Shown: positions 1 to 9,090, counted from the stretch's first letter. The stretch: DNA of 64,000 nt from Silicimonas sp963779765 (GCA_963779765.1 CAVZZP010000003.1:1-64000), one strand, 5' to 3'. Numbers and translations are program-made. The notes: a model not told the origin generated them from the sequence alone.

Positions 1-41
1 CATGTATTGCTAGCGATTTAGCTACCCTCCTCCGGCTCATA

Positions 42-2617
42 TCAAGAAACAGTAAGGTTAACCTGCTCTTGTACTTGTAGCTGCTGCTGAACTTGCACAA
101 AGGGCTCATAAAGCGAGATTTCTGAGCTGACCGCCTCAAAGCTGACAACTAACGAGTAAGGCACCGTCGCTTCTGGATTCTTGTTCCATCCTTCATGCCC
201 CACCACGGCGATGCAGAAGCCCTCACGCAGGTTGTAGGATTTTACGGTGGCCCAATCTTTCTGGATAGTTCCTGTGCTTCTGGAAGCCTCTTTGACTCGA
301 CCATCGATTCCCTGTGAGCTTCTAGGCTCATCACCATTAGCCCTTAACTGCCGTTTACCGAGAGTCCAAGGAAACAGTCCTTCCCCTTCCTCGGCATCTG
401 GTGAGGCTTGGTCATATTCCTTGAGCACTTTACCCAAGAATGCTTCTGGATCTTCCCCACTTTTACTACATGTCCAGTCGAGCCAGGTTGACAGGTATTT
501 CCGACGATTGCGCCGTGTACGGCGGGGTTCAGCAACGTAAGACAGGGTAATTTCGATGAGGATGTCAAACCCCTCGCCTTGCTGGAGCAGAAACTCTGGT
601 ATTTGAACCTGATATACCTTTGCTTGACGTGCCCCTATGTATTCATTGCCAGAGGTCCTAAGCGTTACACGGTTGAGAGAGTTCCCCAAAGCCCGATTAA
701 GGTCAGGAATGCCGTAACCCATGGTACGAATCCCATGGTAAGTTTTATCGATTGATTCGTTTGCCCATTCAGGCAAGCGAGCCGACTGAATAATGAGGGC
801 GCGGTAGAGCAAAGCGCGCTCTTCTGGAAATGCGGCGGCTAGAGCTGCCGCGATGTGTGTAACCTTCGGAGCCGCGAATGAGGTGCCAACGGCATCAGCA
901 CTGACTGCTGGACCACCATTTAAGGTTGAGCGAACCAACTCAGGGCAGACAGATTCTGGCGTAGTGAAGTTTGGCTCAGTATCCGAATCAATGACGTAGT
1001 CCCCGCCATATTCAACCACCTCGGGTTTGAGTGCTCCACATCCCAAAGCCTGTACAGGAGAATGCCGAACAATAGTCTTTCCCCGCCAAAGATTTGAGCG
1101 GCGGATTTTCATAAGTGGTATGGGCAATAGAGCCAACGGTTAGAGCTTGGAAGCTTTGGGCGGGATTTGCGATACGAACGGATTGTTCAGCAGATAGGCT
1201 GGATAGTTCCGCCCTGCTTGCAAGTGCTCAGTCATCGATGGACGAGTTACCAGGTGTCTACGAGGGTGGAGATTTCCAGCTGCGAGGATAAATAGAATAT
1301 CTCCACCCCTGGTGAAGGTGAGCTTATCAGATCGCTGCTGCCCAAGCAGACATCGATTGAGTTCGACAGGGAGTAATCCCTGTGATGGAGTGATTGAAGA
1401 TTCGGGTTCTGGTGCGAGAGTAATAATACTCAACGATTTCTTCCAGTACCTCAGGGGGAAAAATGCTTCTGGGCAGGTAATTATCGCGGTCAAGGATTCT
1501 TGCGTTTTGGAGCCAGCAAATTGCCTGCTGCTGACCTGTTCGAGGAACTGCTCGGGGGATAAATGATAGCTCCAGCAACTCTGGTGCCATGCCCTCCCTC
1601 GGCGACTGGGTCAGCCGTAAGATCTAGTTCTCCAGGCACCCAAGACCTCGAATGTGAGGTATCAATTGTACTTCTCAGAAGTGGATGGCGCTCTTGGATA
1701 CCGCTATCAATCACGCATACTTTGGGCGCGGTTGGATCCGGAGCATTCAGAGAAAAGCCATCTCGATCACCTCCTTCAGCATCCGGGTTGATTGGCGGTA
1801 AGTCAAAGTCATCTGGTTCGGTGACATCAAAAATGTACGGAAAGTTGAGTACAAGGTCTCTCAGCCCTTTTCCAGAGATACGAATCCGGCATGAAAAACT
1901 GTCGGGTAGTCGAGAGACCCCTATTTCATTGCCCTCGATTGTTTGAAGTATTTCACCGCTGTACTTGCCAACAAAATCTTCTAGCTGATCCAAACGCCCA
2001 AAAAATAGATCGTCCCATTCCATGCGCGTCAGGTTGTGCTTAGACAACCACTTCTCAATTCCCTTTTGATATTTTTCGTCTGACTTATATCTTTCTCTCT
2101 TAGGTGGTCTGGAATACTGCTCTTGAATTTCGATACAGGAGATACCGACATCGACGATGTACTCTTGGGTGTCCGAGATCTGTTCCCATTCGGCTTTTAG
2201 GTTATCAGAAAGAATATACTCAGGGCGTCGGGTGCCTTCGAGGAGTTCCCAGATCTCTGGAACTTTTCCCCCGCCTCGTTCAGCGTTAATAAAGTGTTCA
2301 ATTTTCTTGCGTAGCTCAGACAACTCGGTATCTGCCGAGGCACCAATGATGTATCCTTCTTCCAAATCGGCAACGACTTCAATGCCGAAGCTTCTTAGGG
2401 CGTCTGCATCAAAGGAACTTGGATCGACCTCAAGGATAAATGAAACAGCATCAGGTAGGTCTGGCTTGCCTTCCTCTTTTCGCTTTTCCTTTTCAGCATC
2501 CCAGCTAGCAACGATCAGATCAACTGACGACTTAAGTTTGCTCCCATGACCTCCGGCATTACCTTTATTCGTCGAAGTGGTTGAAACTTTCCTGACCACC
2601 TCTTGGCGATGCTGCAA
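42..2617 (-). pseudogene. Subtilisin-like (S8) protease, IetS-like, broken by frameshifts
   Basis: Reconstructed across frames this is one protein of about 855 residues. An N-terminal region of about 290 residues without a recognised domain is followed by an S8 protease domain: the Asp motif VIDSG, the His motif HGTRVAG, the oxyanion-type ILAAGN and the Ser motif GTSFAAP are all present in order, so the full catalytic triad survives. About 220 residues follow the Ser motif. The frame changes near 1553 (run of C), 1345, 1140 and 1050; each is mended by removing one base. It lies 47 bp downstream of an AAA ATPase on the same strand, the order of the IetA-IetS anti-phage pair (known family). GC and codon use are much lower than in the window to the right and look cyanobacteria-like (inference). 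It may be an intact gene carrying sequencing errors. Confidence 0.75.
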
Positions 2618-2664
2618 TGCCTTGTCTGGCTAATCGAAGTCTGAGATGAGGAAAGTTGGTTGAG

Positions 2665-3713
2665 TTATCCGACATGGGATACTAGAACGTCTTGAATGGA
2701 GGCTTCTAAGTGCTCTTGAATGACGAGCTCTTCTCGATCCAAGATGGCACGCTTTGCAGCATTTTTGGCAATCTTAACAATTTGAGCTGCTGAGAAGCCA
2801 ACCATTTTCTGCACTACTGCCTTCCAATCTACTGAGCCGACCTCAACCGAGGCGAGCGTTTGATCAAGGATAGCTCGGATTTCTGACTCAGTTGGTTTGG
2901 GGACTTCAATAACATCATCAAATCTTCGCCATACGGCTTCATCCAAAAACTTAGTTAGATTAGTTGCCGCGACAAGCAGCCCATTAGACACTTCATACTC
3001 ATCAAGAAGCTGTAAGAACGTGTTAACAACTCGCTTAATTTCTCCTACTTCTTGAGTGTCTTCCCGCGACTTCGCAAGGGCATCACACTCATCTATGAAG
3101 AGTAAGCAGGGCTAGCTGCCGCTGTTTCAAACACCTCGCGCAGGTTTGCGGTCTCGGCCTAAATAAGAAGAGACCATGGCATCAAATCGCACCTTCACTA
3201 AGGGGGAAGCCCTGTATTCCATGCAATGCGCTCTGCCCCCATGGTCTTGCCACAGCCGGGAGAACCATAGAGGAGGATTTTTTGGCGATAGCGTAAGCCA
3301 TGGTGAGCCAATCGATCGCGGGCAGCATATTCCCGCTCAATACGGCAAAAGCGATCCTCGATCGCATCAGACAAGACCATGTGATGCCGCAAACGCTCAC
3401 GCGGAATCGTAACAATAAAAGAATGATTAAATCTGCGCTTACTGGATAGTAGTGTAAGAGGTTTTGAGGCAGATGATTTAGATGACGTCTCTTCAGAAAG
3501 CTTTGAAGAAACCTTGGATGGAGAAACTAGTGATAACTGTTCAGCTTTAGAAAGTTGATTGCTCTTTTGAAGGATAGTTTCAAGCTGCTCGGCTAAAGTG
3601 GTGTGGCCCCGCTTGCGCTCTTCTTCCACTACAACGGACAGCATGCTTTGTATTGCCTGAGAGTCATCACTGGCAACAGCACGAAACAGCCGTTTTAGCA
3701 CTTCCCCTTTCAT
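2665..3713 (-). pseudogene. AAA-family ATPase, IetA-like, broken by frameshifts
   Basis: Reconstructed length is about 350 residues. The N-terminal part (about 100 residues, Ser/Lys-rich linker) precedes an AAA core: Walker A GSPGCGKT, Walker B FIDECDAL (near 3073-3105, read in a second frame), sensor-1 AATN and an arginine-finger region WRRFDD, then a C-terminal helical lid. Three frame changes lie within about 90 bp, near 3200, 3150 and 3112; after mending, the continuous string reads through LVKVRFDAM, SSYLG, ETANLREVF and SPCLL, as in intact relatives. It is followed at once by the S8 protease, which it is expected to control or unfold substrates for (inference from IetAS). No gene is seen between this start and the hsdS remnant, about 250 bp away. 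Confidence 0.75.
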
Positions 3714-3963
3714 TGCTGGATCCGTCGCCTTTGATTGCGATCTCTTTCTTTAAGATACCTAAATTACCTGAGTACGTTACAAAAATGTTACAGGATAAAA
3801 CATGGCATGTCTTTGAGGGCAACACCAATCAATAGAATACAGGCTCTGTCAAGCCCTATATGGGTACCTTAATCGCCAAAAGGCTTGTCACTGCTTGATT
3901 TTAGGAGAAACGTCCTGAGCCCAATTTAGCCTAGCCGAATGTTGGCTTATCCTCAACCGGCTA
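3714..3963. other. Low-GC intergenic stretch upstream of the ATPase gene
   Basis: This 250-bp stretch is AT-rich compared with everything to the right. It holds no convincing reading frame, insertion-sequence end or inverted repeat. It presumably contains the promoter for the ATPase-protease pair on the minus strand; a TTGACA hexamer lies at 3847-3852 on that strand but has no convincing -10 partner at the usual spacing. Confidence 0.5.
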
Positions 3964-4152
3964 TCATGCAGCCTCATCCTCAGCTACGGCTTCGAGGTCG
4001 CTATCGGCGTCGAGGTCTAGCTCTGGGTCGGGGAGGTCGTCTTCGAGGGGCTCTGTCTCGTCTAGCTCTTTGGGTAGGTGGGCGGCTGCCTCGCGCACGT
4101 CGAGCTTGCCGGTGACAACATCAGCGATCAGGCGGGTGGGGTGCATCCCAGT
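3964..4152 (-). pseudogene. hsdS: C-terminal fragment of a type I restriction specificity subunit (HsdS)
   Basis: The frame carries TRLIADVVTGKLDVREAAA, a hallmark of the last helix and tail of many HsdS subunits, then an acidic tail rich in Asp and Glu. The two target-recognition domains and the rest of the roughly 400-residue protein are missing: upstream, within about 10 bp, the sequence becomes the 3' end of an Flp pilin gene. The first Met of the visible frame is therefore not a true start. It lies on the same strand as the ATPase-protease pair, as in a defence island. It is either a truncated gene at an insertion edge or marks an assembly join. Confidence 0.6.
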
Positions 4153-4154
4153 TT

Positions 4155-4346
4155 TCAGGATGCGAAGGCGCTGGTTGTTTCCTGGATTTCGGTGCCGACG
4201 GCGGTTGCAAGTGCGGAGATCGTGGCACTGCCGACGATGATCACAACAAGGAGTGCAACGCCGTACTCAACAAGCGTGGCACCGGACATGTCCCAGATAA
4301 AGCCACGTCGCGAAGACATCTTTTCAGTCACAACTATTGTTCTCAT
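4155..4346 (-). CDS. Flp/Fap-type pilin
   Basis: The 63-residue protein has a short basic N-terminus, then a Gly-Ala-Thr-Leu-Val-Glu-Tyr processing-type motif (GATLVEYGVAL) followed by one hydrophobic helix, the signature of Flp pilin subunits assembled by Tad secretion systems. The ATG at 4346 was chosen because GGGTG lies a few bases upstream; an earlier Met would add 14 residues. A second pilin gene lies upstream in the same direction. No tad/cpa assembly genes are in the window. The stop codon is immediately followed by the hsdS remnant, so whatever originally lay downstream has been replaced or misjoined. Confidence 0.85.
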   Translation of the reverse strand: MRTIVVTEKMSSRRGFIWDMSGATLVEYGVALLVVIIVGSATISALATAVGTEIQETTSAFAS

Positions 4347-4416
4347 ATTAGCACCCTTGCCGACCATGCATCCGATCGCACGTAGCACGTCGGGTGCCGG
4401 CGTGCGTGCAGTGAAT

Positions 4417-4441
4417 GCCGCCCGTCAAGTTGACGAGCGGC
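4417..4441. terminator. Stem-loop between the two pilin genes
   Basis: GCCGC and CGTCAA pair with TTGACG and GCGGC around a single-base loop; one unpaired base sits on each side. On the plus strand the stem is followed by a run of six T; on the minus strand it directly follows the stop of the upstream pilin gene but lacks a T-run. It may attenuate or process the minus-strand pilin transcript. Confidence 0.5.
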
Positions 4442-4449
4442 ATCGTTTT

Positions 4450-4662
4450 TTAGCCGCCAGTAGTGGCAACGTCGCATTCGGTGCTGTCCGTGCCGCCGTT
4501 GTCCACAATCATCGATCTTCAGCGCTACCGTCGCCAGTTACGTCGTCTGCCAGCGTAATGAGCGCCGCCGCCGAGAATGATCGCCAGGATCAGCGCGACG
4601 CCGTACTCGACGAGGGTCGCACCGTCTTCGGATTTACGGAATTTCAGGAAAAGATTGCGCAT
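4450..4662 (-). CDS. Second Flp/Fap-type pilin, frame interrupted
   Basis: Translation from the ATG at 4662 (AGGAG seven bases upstream) gives MRNLFLKFRKSEDGATLVEY followed by a hydrophobic helix, the typical Flp pilin start. The frame then fails near 4572; a neighbouring frame continues as ALITLADDVTG, and a third carries a Cys-containing tail ending ECDVATTGG and a stop at 4450. With two single-base corrections this is a pilin of about 70 residues with two C-terminal cysteines. The interruptions match the indel pattern seen across the window. Confidence 0.6.
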
Positions 4663-5250
4663 TTCAGTACTCCTATTACGCATGACTGGAAGATGAACGC
4701 CTCATGCGTCCCCCACCGAACCGGCGACATCACTGTCCCCCCCGGCTCTGTCATCAGGATACAAAACGCCTGCCCCTCCGCGCATCGTCAATTCAGATGA
4801 ACTTTTCTCCCACAGGTTGTTTTTTTGGACGAATGTGGCCGGAAATGGGCCGATTGCGGCGAAGAATGGCCGCTTCAGCGGCGATTCTGTCGGCGGAAAT
4901 CCGCAAATCGGGCCTGTGCATGACCTGTCGCGCGACGCTCGGCAACAACACGCCGAACGAGGCGTGATTGATGCAGAACCGCCTACAAATACCCCTGATT
5001 TCACAGGTTTTCCGGCCCGGCATCCGCAGCGCGCGACGGCATCTCTCCCTTCCTGCGCTGCACCGGACGCCTGTGGATAATGTTCTGAACAACTTTTCCG
5101 CCGCCGACCGCGCCGCCACATTCCCGCCACAATCCTCCCCGCCCTCCCCTCCTCCCACGAAATGACCCCCTCAGCGTCCGACAGGGGCCATCTTTTCGCC
5201 CCCCGCGCCCGCCACCCTGCACCCGGGGCGATCCGGGACTGGAGCTGCGC
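4663..5250. other. 588-bp intergenic region
   Basis: No reading frame here has a ribosome site or a recognisable product; long minus-strand frames are products of GC bias. A perfect DnaA-box sequence (TGTGGATAA) occurs at 5072-5080. The region should hold the pilin promoter on the minus strand and that of the small gene at 5251. Confidence 0.5.
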
Positions 5251-5382
5251 ATGAGCGACGACAAGACCCCCGACCCGCAGGGCTGGACCGCCCGCCGCGA
5301 CCCCGAGGCGCAGACGCCCCCGGCCCGTGGACCGAAGGACGCGCCCAAGCCGCGGCCGATCAGCGACTGGGCCTCGATCTGA
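5251..5382 (+). CDS. Small hypothetical protein ending in DWASI
   Basis: The 43-residue protein is rich in Pro, Asp, Arg and Lys, with no membrane segment or signal. It ends in ISDWASI. A second small protein 440 bp downstream ends in the same five residues, and the two lie on either side of the TfoX-like gene. GGAG lies close to the ATG (GGAGCTGCGC-ATG). No function can be assigned. Confidence 0.6.
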   Translation: MSDDKTPDPQGWTARRDPEAQTPPARGPKDAPKPRPISDWASI

Positions 5383-5424
5383 CCGATCTTCCGCCGGTGG
5401 CGACAGGACGCTAGTCTCGCGCCC

Positions 5425-5769
5425 ATGAGCGAGCCCGTCACCGCCATCCGCAACCTCGGCCCGGCCTCCGAGAAGGAATTCGTCCGCGCGGGCCTTCCCA
5501 CGGCCGACGCGATCCGCGCCATCGGCGCCGACGCCGCCTACCTGCGCCTGATCGAGACCGGCACGCGCCCGCACTTCATCGGCTACTACGCCCTCGTCAT
5601 GGGTCTTCAGGGCCGCCCCTGGCACGACTGCAAGGGAACCGAGAAGGACAAGCTGCGCGTCCGCTTCGACGCCCTCCGCGCGACGGCACAGCCCCGGCCG
5701 CAGGGCGACGGACCCAGCCTGTCGCTGCGCCGCGAACTCGACGGACTGGGCGTCCGGCTCGACCCCTGA
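5425..5769 (+). CDS. TfoX C-terminal domain protein
   Basis: The 114-residue protein corresponds to the TfoX/Sxy C-terminal domain alone: a helix-hairpin-helix-like fold with NLGPASEKEFVRAGL near the start and RPHFIGYYALVMGLQGRPW in the middle. TfoX/Sxy proteins activate competence genes in gamma-proteobacteria; stand-alone C-terminal domains in alphaproteobacteria have no established role. It lies between two small proteins in the same direction and is probably cotranscribed with them. Confidence 0.8.
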   Translation: MSEPVTAIRNLGPASEKEFVRAGLPTADAIRAIGADAAYLRLIETGTRPHFIGYYALVMGLQGRPWHDCKGTEKDKLRVRFDALRATAQPRPQGDGPSLSLRRELDGLGVRLDP

Positions 5770-5816
5770 CGCGGGCCTTCCTCGGAACCGCCTGCGTTTC
5801 CGGGGGTTTCCCTGCC

Positions 5817-6002
5817 ATGACACAGGCGTCCGACACACCCCGCCCGCCCGAAAGCCGAGAGGCCCTGAGCTCCCGCCTTACCCGCGTCGCCCTTCTGGTC
5901 GAACGCGCCACAGGCCAGCCGCTTCAAAGACCGAAGCCGCCGTCGCCCCGCAAGGCGCCCCTGACCTATCGCCGCTCGTTCAAGGACTGGGCCTCGATAT
6001 GA
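5817..6002 (+). CDS. Small hypothetical protein ending in DWASI
   Basis: The 61-residue protein is basic, with a central SSRLTRVALLVERATGQ helix and the C-terminus RRSFKDWASI. Its last five residues equal those of the protein at 5251-5382, and 14 of the last 15 coding bases agree. Its stop overlaps the start of the DUF4112 gene (ATGA), which suggests translational coupling. The function is unknown. Confidence 0.6.
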   Translation: MTQASDTPRPPESREALSSRLTRVALLVERATGQPLQRPKPPSPRKAPLTYRRSFKDWASI

Positions 6003-6451
6003 CCGACACGACGTCTACCCGCAGGCTCGATGGAATGGACGACCTCGCCCGGCTCGCCAAGCTGGAGCGTGTGGCGAACCTGATGGACAGCGCCCTGCGC
6101 ATCCCCGGAACGCGCATCCGCGTCGGTCTCGACAGCATCGTGGGCCTTGTGCCCGGCATCGGCGACACGCTCGCCCTCGCCCCCGGCGCCTGGATCATCG
6201 GCAGCGCCTGGAACATGGGCGCGCCCAATCACGTCCTCGGCCGCATGGCGGTCAACTCGGGGATAGACTGGGTGATCGGCACCGTTCCCCTGATCGGCGA
6301 CCTCTTCGACGTGGGCTTCAAGGCCAACATCCGGAACGTCGCGCTCTTGAGGGAGCATCTGGAAAAGACAAAGGGCCGCCCCGACGGACGGCCCCTCACT
6401 GTCGACGCGTCAGCCGTTCAGCCGACGAGTTCCATTCCCGCGAAGAAGTAG
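5999..6451 (+). CDS. DUF4112 domain membrane protein
   Basis: The 150-residue protein contains the DUF4112 core: a helix with LARLAKLERVANLMDSALRI, then GLDSIVGLVPGIGDTL and later GTVPLIGDLFDVGFKAN, two similar hydrophobic hairpins. The family is widespread and uncharacterised, probably membrane-associated. It starts inside the stop codon of the gene before it. Its last 34 bp overlap the 3' end of ndk on the other strand, and a hairpin that looks like the ndk terminator lies inside its coding end. Confidence 0.85.
   Translation: MTDTTSTRRLDGMDDLARLAKLERVANLMDSALRIPGTRIRVGLDSIVGLVPGIGDTLALAPGAWIIGSAWNMGAPNHVLGRMAVNSGIDWVIGTVPLIGDLFDVGFKANIRNVALLREHLEKTKGRPDGRPLTVDASAVQPTSSIPAKK
6364..6396 (-). 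terminator. Terminator-like hairpin for ndk, inside the DUF4112 coding end
   Basis: On the minus strand a GC stem (GGGCCG pairing with CGGCCC) is followed by TTTGTCTTTT. It starts about 20 bp past the ndk stop, which fits rho-independent termination of ndk inside the convergent gene. Confidence 0.55.
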
Positions 6452-6840
6452 GAGATCTCGTCCTTCGCCGTCTCGGGCGCATCCGAGCCGTGGACCGAGT
6501 TCTCGCCGACCGATTCCGCGAATTCCGCGCGGATCGTCCCGGCGGCGGCATCCTTGGGATTGGTCGCGCCCATTACTTCGCGGTTCTTCGCGATGGCGCC
6601 CTCGCCTTCCAGCACCTGCACGACGACCGGCCCCGAGGCCATGAACTCGCACAGCTCGTCATAGAACGGGCGCGACGCATGAACCTCGTAGAACTTGCCG
6701 GCCTGCGCCTTCGTCAGGTGGATGCGCTTCTGCGCCACGATGCGAAGGCCCGCGTCCTCGAACTTGGCGTTGATCTTGCCGGTGAGGTTCCGCTTGGTCG
6801 CGTCGGGCTTGATGATGGAAAGAGTGCGTTCGGTCGCCAT
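6418..6840 (-). CDS. ndk: Nucleoside diphosphate kinase
   Basis: This 140-residue enzyme moves the gamma-phosphate between nucleoside triphosphates and diphosphates through a phospho-histidine. The active-site histidine is H117 in NSVHGSD; the N-terminus TERTLSIIKPDA and the Kpn-loop region SRPFYDELCEFMASGP are standard. Length matches the family. It is convergent with DUF4112 and has its own upstream region, so it is probably transcribed alone. Confidence 0.97.
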   Translation of the reverse strand: MATERTLSIIKPDATKRNLTGKINAKFEDAGLRIVAQKRIHLTKAQAGKFYEVHASRPFYDELCEFMASGPVVVQVLEGEGAIAKNREVMGATNPKDAAAGTIRAEFAESVGENSVHGSDAPETAKDEISYFFAGMELVG

Positions 6841-6976
6841 GGTCAGGTGCCTCTCAGGACGTCCCGGCGGGCCGCCCCATGCGTCCCACCCCGGATTTGG
6901 CCGCCCGCCTAGCATGGCGGTCGCGTGAGGGAAACCCCGTCTGGCGGACCTCCGGCAAGGCTGGTAATGCCGCCCC

Positions 6977-8818
6977 ATGCTCAGAGTCGACGACATCCGC
7001 TATTCGGTCGAAGGCCGCCCCCTGTTCGAGGGCGCCTCGGCAACCATTCCCGACGGCCACAAGGTCGGCTTCGTCGGACGCAACGGCACCGGCAAGACCA
7101 CGCTCTTCCGCCTCATCCGGGGGGAACTGGTGCTGGAGGGCGGCGACGTCCGCGTGCCGAAGGGCGCCCGTATCGGCGGCGTGGCTCAGGAGGTGCCGGG
7201 CTCCGAGACCTCGCTTCTCGACACCGTGCTCGAAGCCGACACAGAACGCGCCAGCCTGATGGCCGAGGCCGAGACCGCGACCGATCCCACGCGCATCGCC
7301 GAGATCCAGACCCGCCTCGCCGACATCGACGCCTGGTCGGCCGAGGGACGGGCCTCGGCCATCCTCAAGGGCCTCGGCTTCACGACCGAGGAACAGGCGA
7401 TGCCCTGCTCGGCGTTCTCGGGCGGCTGGCGGATGCGCGTGGCGCTGGCGGGGGTCCTGTTCAGCGCGCCCGACCTGTTGCTTCTCGACGAGCCGACGAA
7501 CTATCTCGATCTGGAAGGCGCGCTCTGGCTGGAAAGCTATCTCGCCTCCTACCCCCACACCGTCATCGTCATCAGCCATGACCGCGGCCTTCTGAACCGC
7601 GCCGTGACGTCCATCCTCCATCTCGAGGACCGCAAGCTGACCCTCTACCAGGGCAGCTACGACACTTTCGCCGAAACGCGTGCCGCCCGCCTCGCCGTGG
7701 CAGAGGCCGAGAACCGCAAGCAGGAGGCGCGGCGCGCTCACCTGCAAAGCTTCGTGGACCGCTTCCGCGCCAAGGCGTCGAAGGCCGTGCAGGCCCAGTC
7801 GCGGCTGAAGATGATCGCGCGGATGAAACCGATCTCGAGCCCGCAGGAAGCCGCACTGCGCCGCTTCACCTTCCCCGAGCCCGAGGAGCTGTCGCCGCCC
7901 ATCATCAACATGGAGAGCACCAGCGTCGGCTACGACGGGCGCGCCGTGCTGTCGAAGCTCAACCTTCGCATCGACCAGGACGACCGGATCGCGCTTCTGG
8001 GCCGGAACGGCGAAGGCAAGTCGACGCTGTCGAAGCTTTTGGCTGGCAAGCTCGATCCCCTCGGCGGACGCGTCACGCGCGCCAGGAAGCTGCGCATCGG
8101 CTATTTCGCGCAGCATCAGCTCGACGAGTTGCACATCGACGAGACGCCCCTCGACCACATCCGCCGTCTGCGGCCCGGCGAGACCCCCGCCAAGCTCCGC
8201 TCGCGTCTCGCCGGTTTCGGCATCGGCGCCGAGCAGGCCGACACGGTCGCGGGACGCCTCTCGGGCGGTCAGAAGGCGCGGCTTTCGCTTCTTCTCGCCA
8301 CCCTCGACGCGCCGCACATGCTGATCCTCGACGAGCCGACGAACCACCTCGACATGGAAAGCCGCGAGGCGCTGATCGAGGCGCTGACCGCCTATTCCGG
8401 GGCGGTTATCCTCGTCAGCCACGACATGCACCTTCTGTCGCACGTCGCCGATGGCCTCTGGTTGGTGAAAGACGGGCGTGTGGCGCCCTGGGACGGCGAT
8501 CTCGAGGACTATCGTCGTATGCTTCTGGACGTTCCGGCGCCCAAATCCGGAAAGAAGTCGCGTGAAGCCGCTGCCAGCCGACACGACATCGCGCAGCTTC
8601 GGCAAGCGGTGTCGGACGCCGAGTCGCGGGTGAGCAAGCTTTCCGAGATGCGCGAAAAGCTGGCGGCCAAGCTCGCCGATCCCGCCATCTACGAAGAGAC
8701 GCGACTGAAGGAAGCCGAGGGCTGGCAGAGAAAGTTCGCCGAGGTCGAGCACGGTCTCGAACGCGCCGAAGCCCTGTGGCTGAAGGCGCTGGAACGCCTG
8801 GAGCAGACCGGCACCTGA
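6977..8818 (+). CDS. ABC-F family ATPase (YheS-like)
   Basis: The 613-residue protein has two ATP-binding cassettes and no membrane domain, the ABC-F plan of ribosome-associated translation factors. Walker A motifs are GRNGTGKTT (34-42) and GRNGEGKST (about 341); signature motifs are FSGGWRMR (about 149) and LSGGQKAR (about 428); Walker B regions carry LLLDEPTNYLDLE and LILDEPTNHLDME. A charged inter-domain linker and a C-terminal coiled coil (about 540-610) resemble YheS. A second ABC-F gene lies 2.8 kb away on the other strand. Confidence 0.92.
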   Translation: MLRVDDIRYSVEGRPLFEGASATIPDGHKVGFVGRNGTGKTTLFRLIRGELVLEGGDVRVPKGARIGGVAQEVPGSETSLLDTVLEADTERASLMAEAETATDPTRIAEIQTRLADIDAWSAEGRASAILKGLGFTTEEQAMPCSAFSGGWRMRVALAGVLFSAPDLLLLDEPTNYLDLEGALWLESYLASYPHTVIVISHDRGLLNRAVTSILHLEDRKLTLYQGSYDTFAETRAARLAVAEAENRKQEARRAHLQSFVDRFRAKASKAVQAQSRLKMIARMKPISSPQEAALRRFTFPEPEELSPPIINMESTSVGYDGRAVLSKLNLRIDQDDRIALLGRNGEGKSTLSKLLAGKLDPLGGRVTRARKLRIGYFAQHQLDELHIDETPLDHIRRLRPGETPAKLRSRLAGFGIGAEQADTVAGRLSGGQKARLSLLLATLDAPHMLILDEPTNHLDMESREALIEALTAYSGAVILVSHDMHLLSHVADGLWLVKDGRVAPWDGDLEDYRRMLLDVPAPKSGKKSREAAASRHDIAQLRQAVSDAESRVSKLSEMREKLAAKLADPAIYEETRLKEAEGWQRKFAEVEHGLERAEALWLKALERLEQTGT

Positions 8819-8936
8819 ACGAGCCATCTTGTCGTCAACGAACTGTTTCCAGACCATCGGCCATTTTTCGCCACATTTGCGCCGCAATCGGTGCTACTTT
8901 CTGCCTTGTTTAAGAGTGTTCAAGGAGTGACCAGTC

Positions 8937-9029
8937 ATGACCGTTTATGAGTTGTTCGGTATTTCCTCTCTTCTGTCCGCCGGGATCGCAGTCGTTCTTC
9001 TGGCACGGCTGGTGCGCAAGTCTCGCTGA
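8937..9029 (+). CDS. Small single-span membrane protein
   Basis: The predicted 30-residue protein consists of a short N-terminus, one hydrophobic helix (GISSLLSAGIAVVLLARLV) and a basic tail. AAGGAG lies 12 bases before the ATG. A strong rho-independent terminator follows within 25 bp, so the gene looks like a self-contained transcription unit. It is too short for family assignment. Confidence 0.55.
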   Translation: MTVYELFGISSLLSAGIAVVLLARLVRKSR

Positions 9030-9051
9030 ACCGACAGACCGGAAGTCGAAG

Positions 9052-9082
9052 AAAAGCGCGCCTGGCGAGGGCGCGCTTTTTT
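9052..9082 (+). terminator. Rho-independent terminator
   Basis: AAAAGCGCGC, a short loop and GCGCGCTTTTTT form a strong hairpin with a T-run just after the small membrane-protein gene. The A-run on the other side lets it also serve the VOC gene on the minus strand. Confidence 0.85.
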
Positions 9083-9090
9083 GTTGAGCG

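Noticed and set aside
5072..5080. A perfect DnaA box (TGTGGATAA), with another at 36850-36858
   Set aside because: Single isolated boxes without a cluster, an AT-rich unwinding tract or dnaA/parAB nearby do not make an origin.
6854..8887. A 677-codon minus-strand frame opposite the ABC-F gene
   Set aside because: It mirrors a strongly conserved ABC-F gene; the translation is Arg/Gly/His-rich and without domains, a GC-bias shadow.
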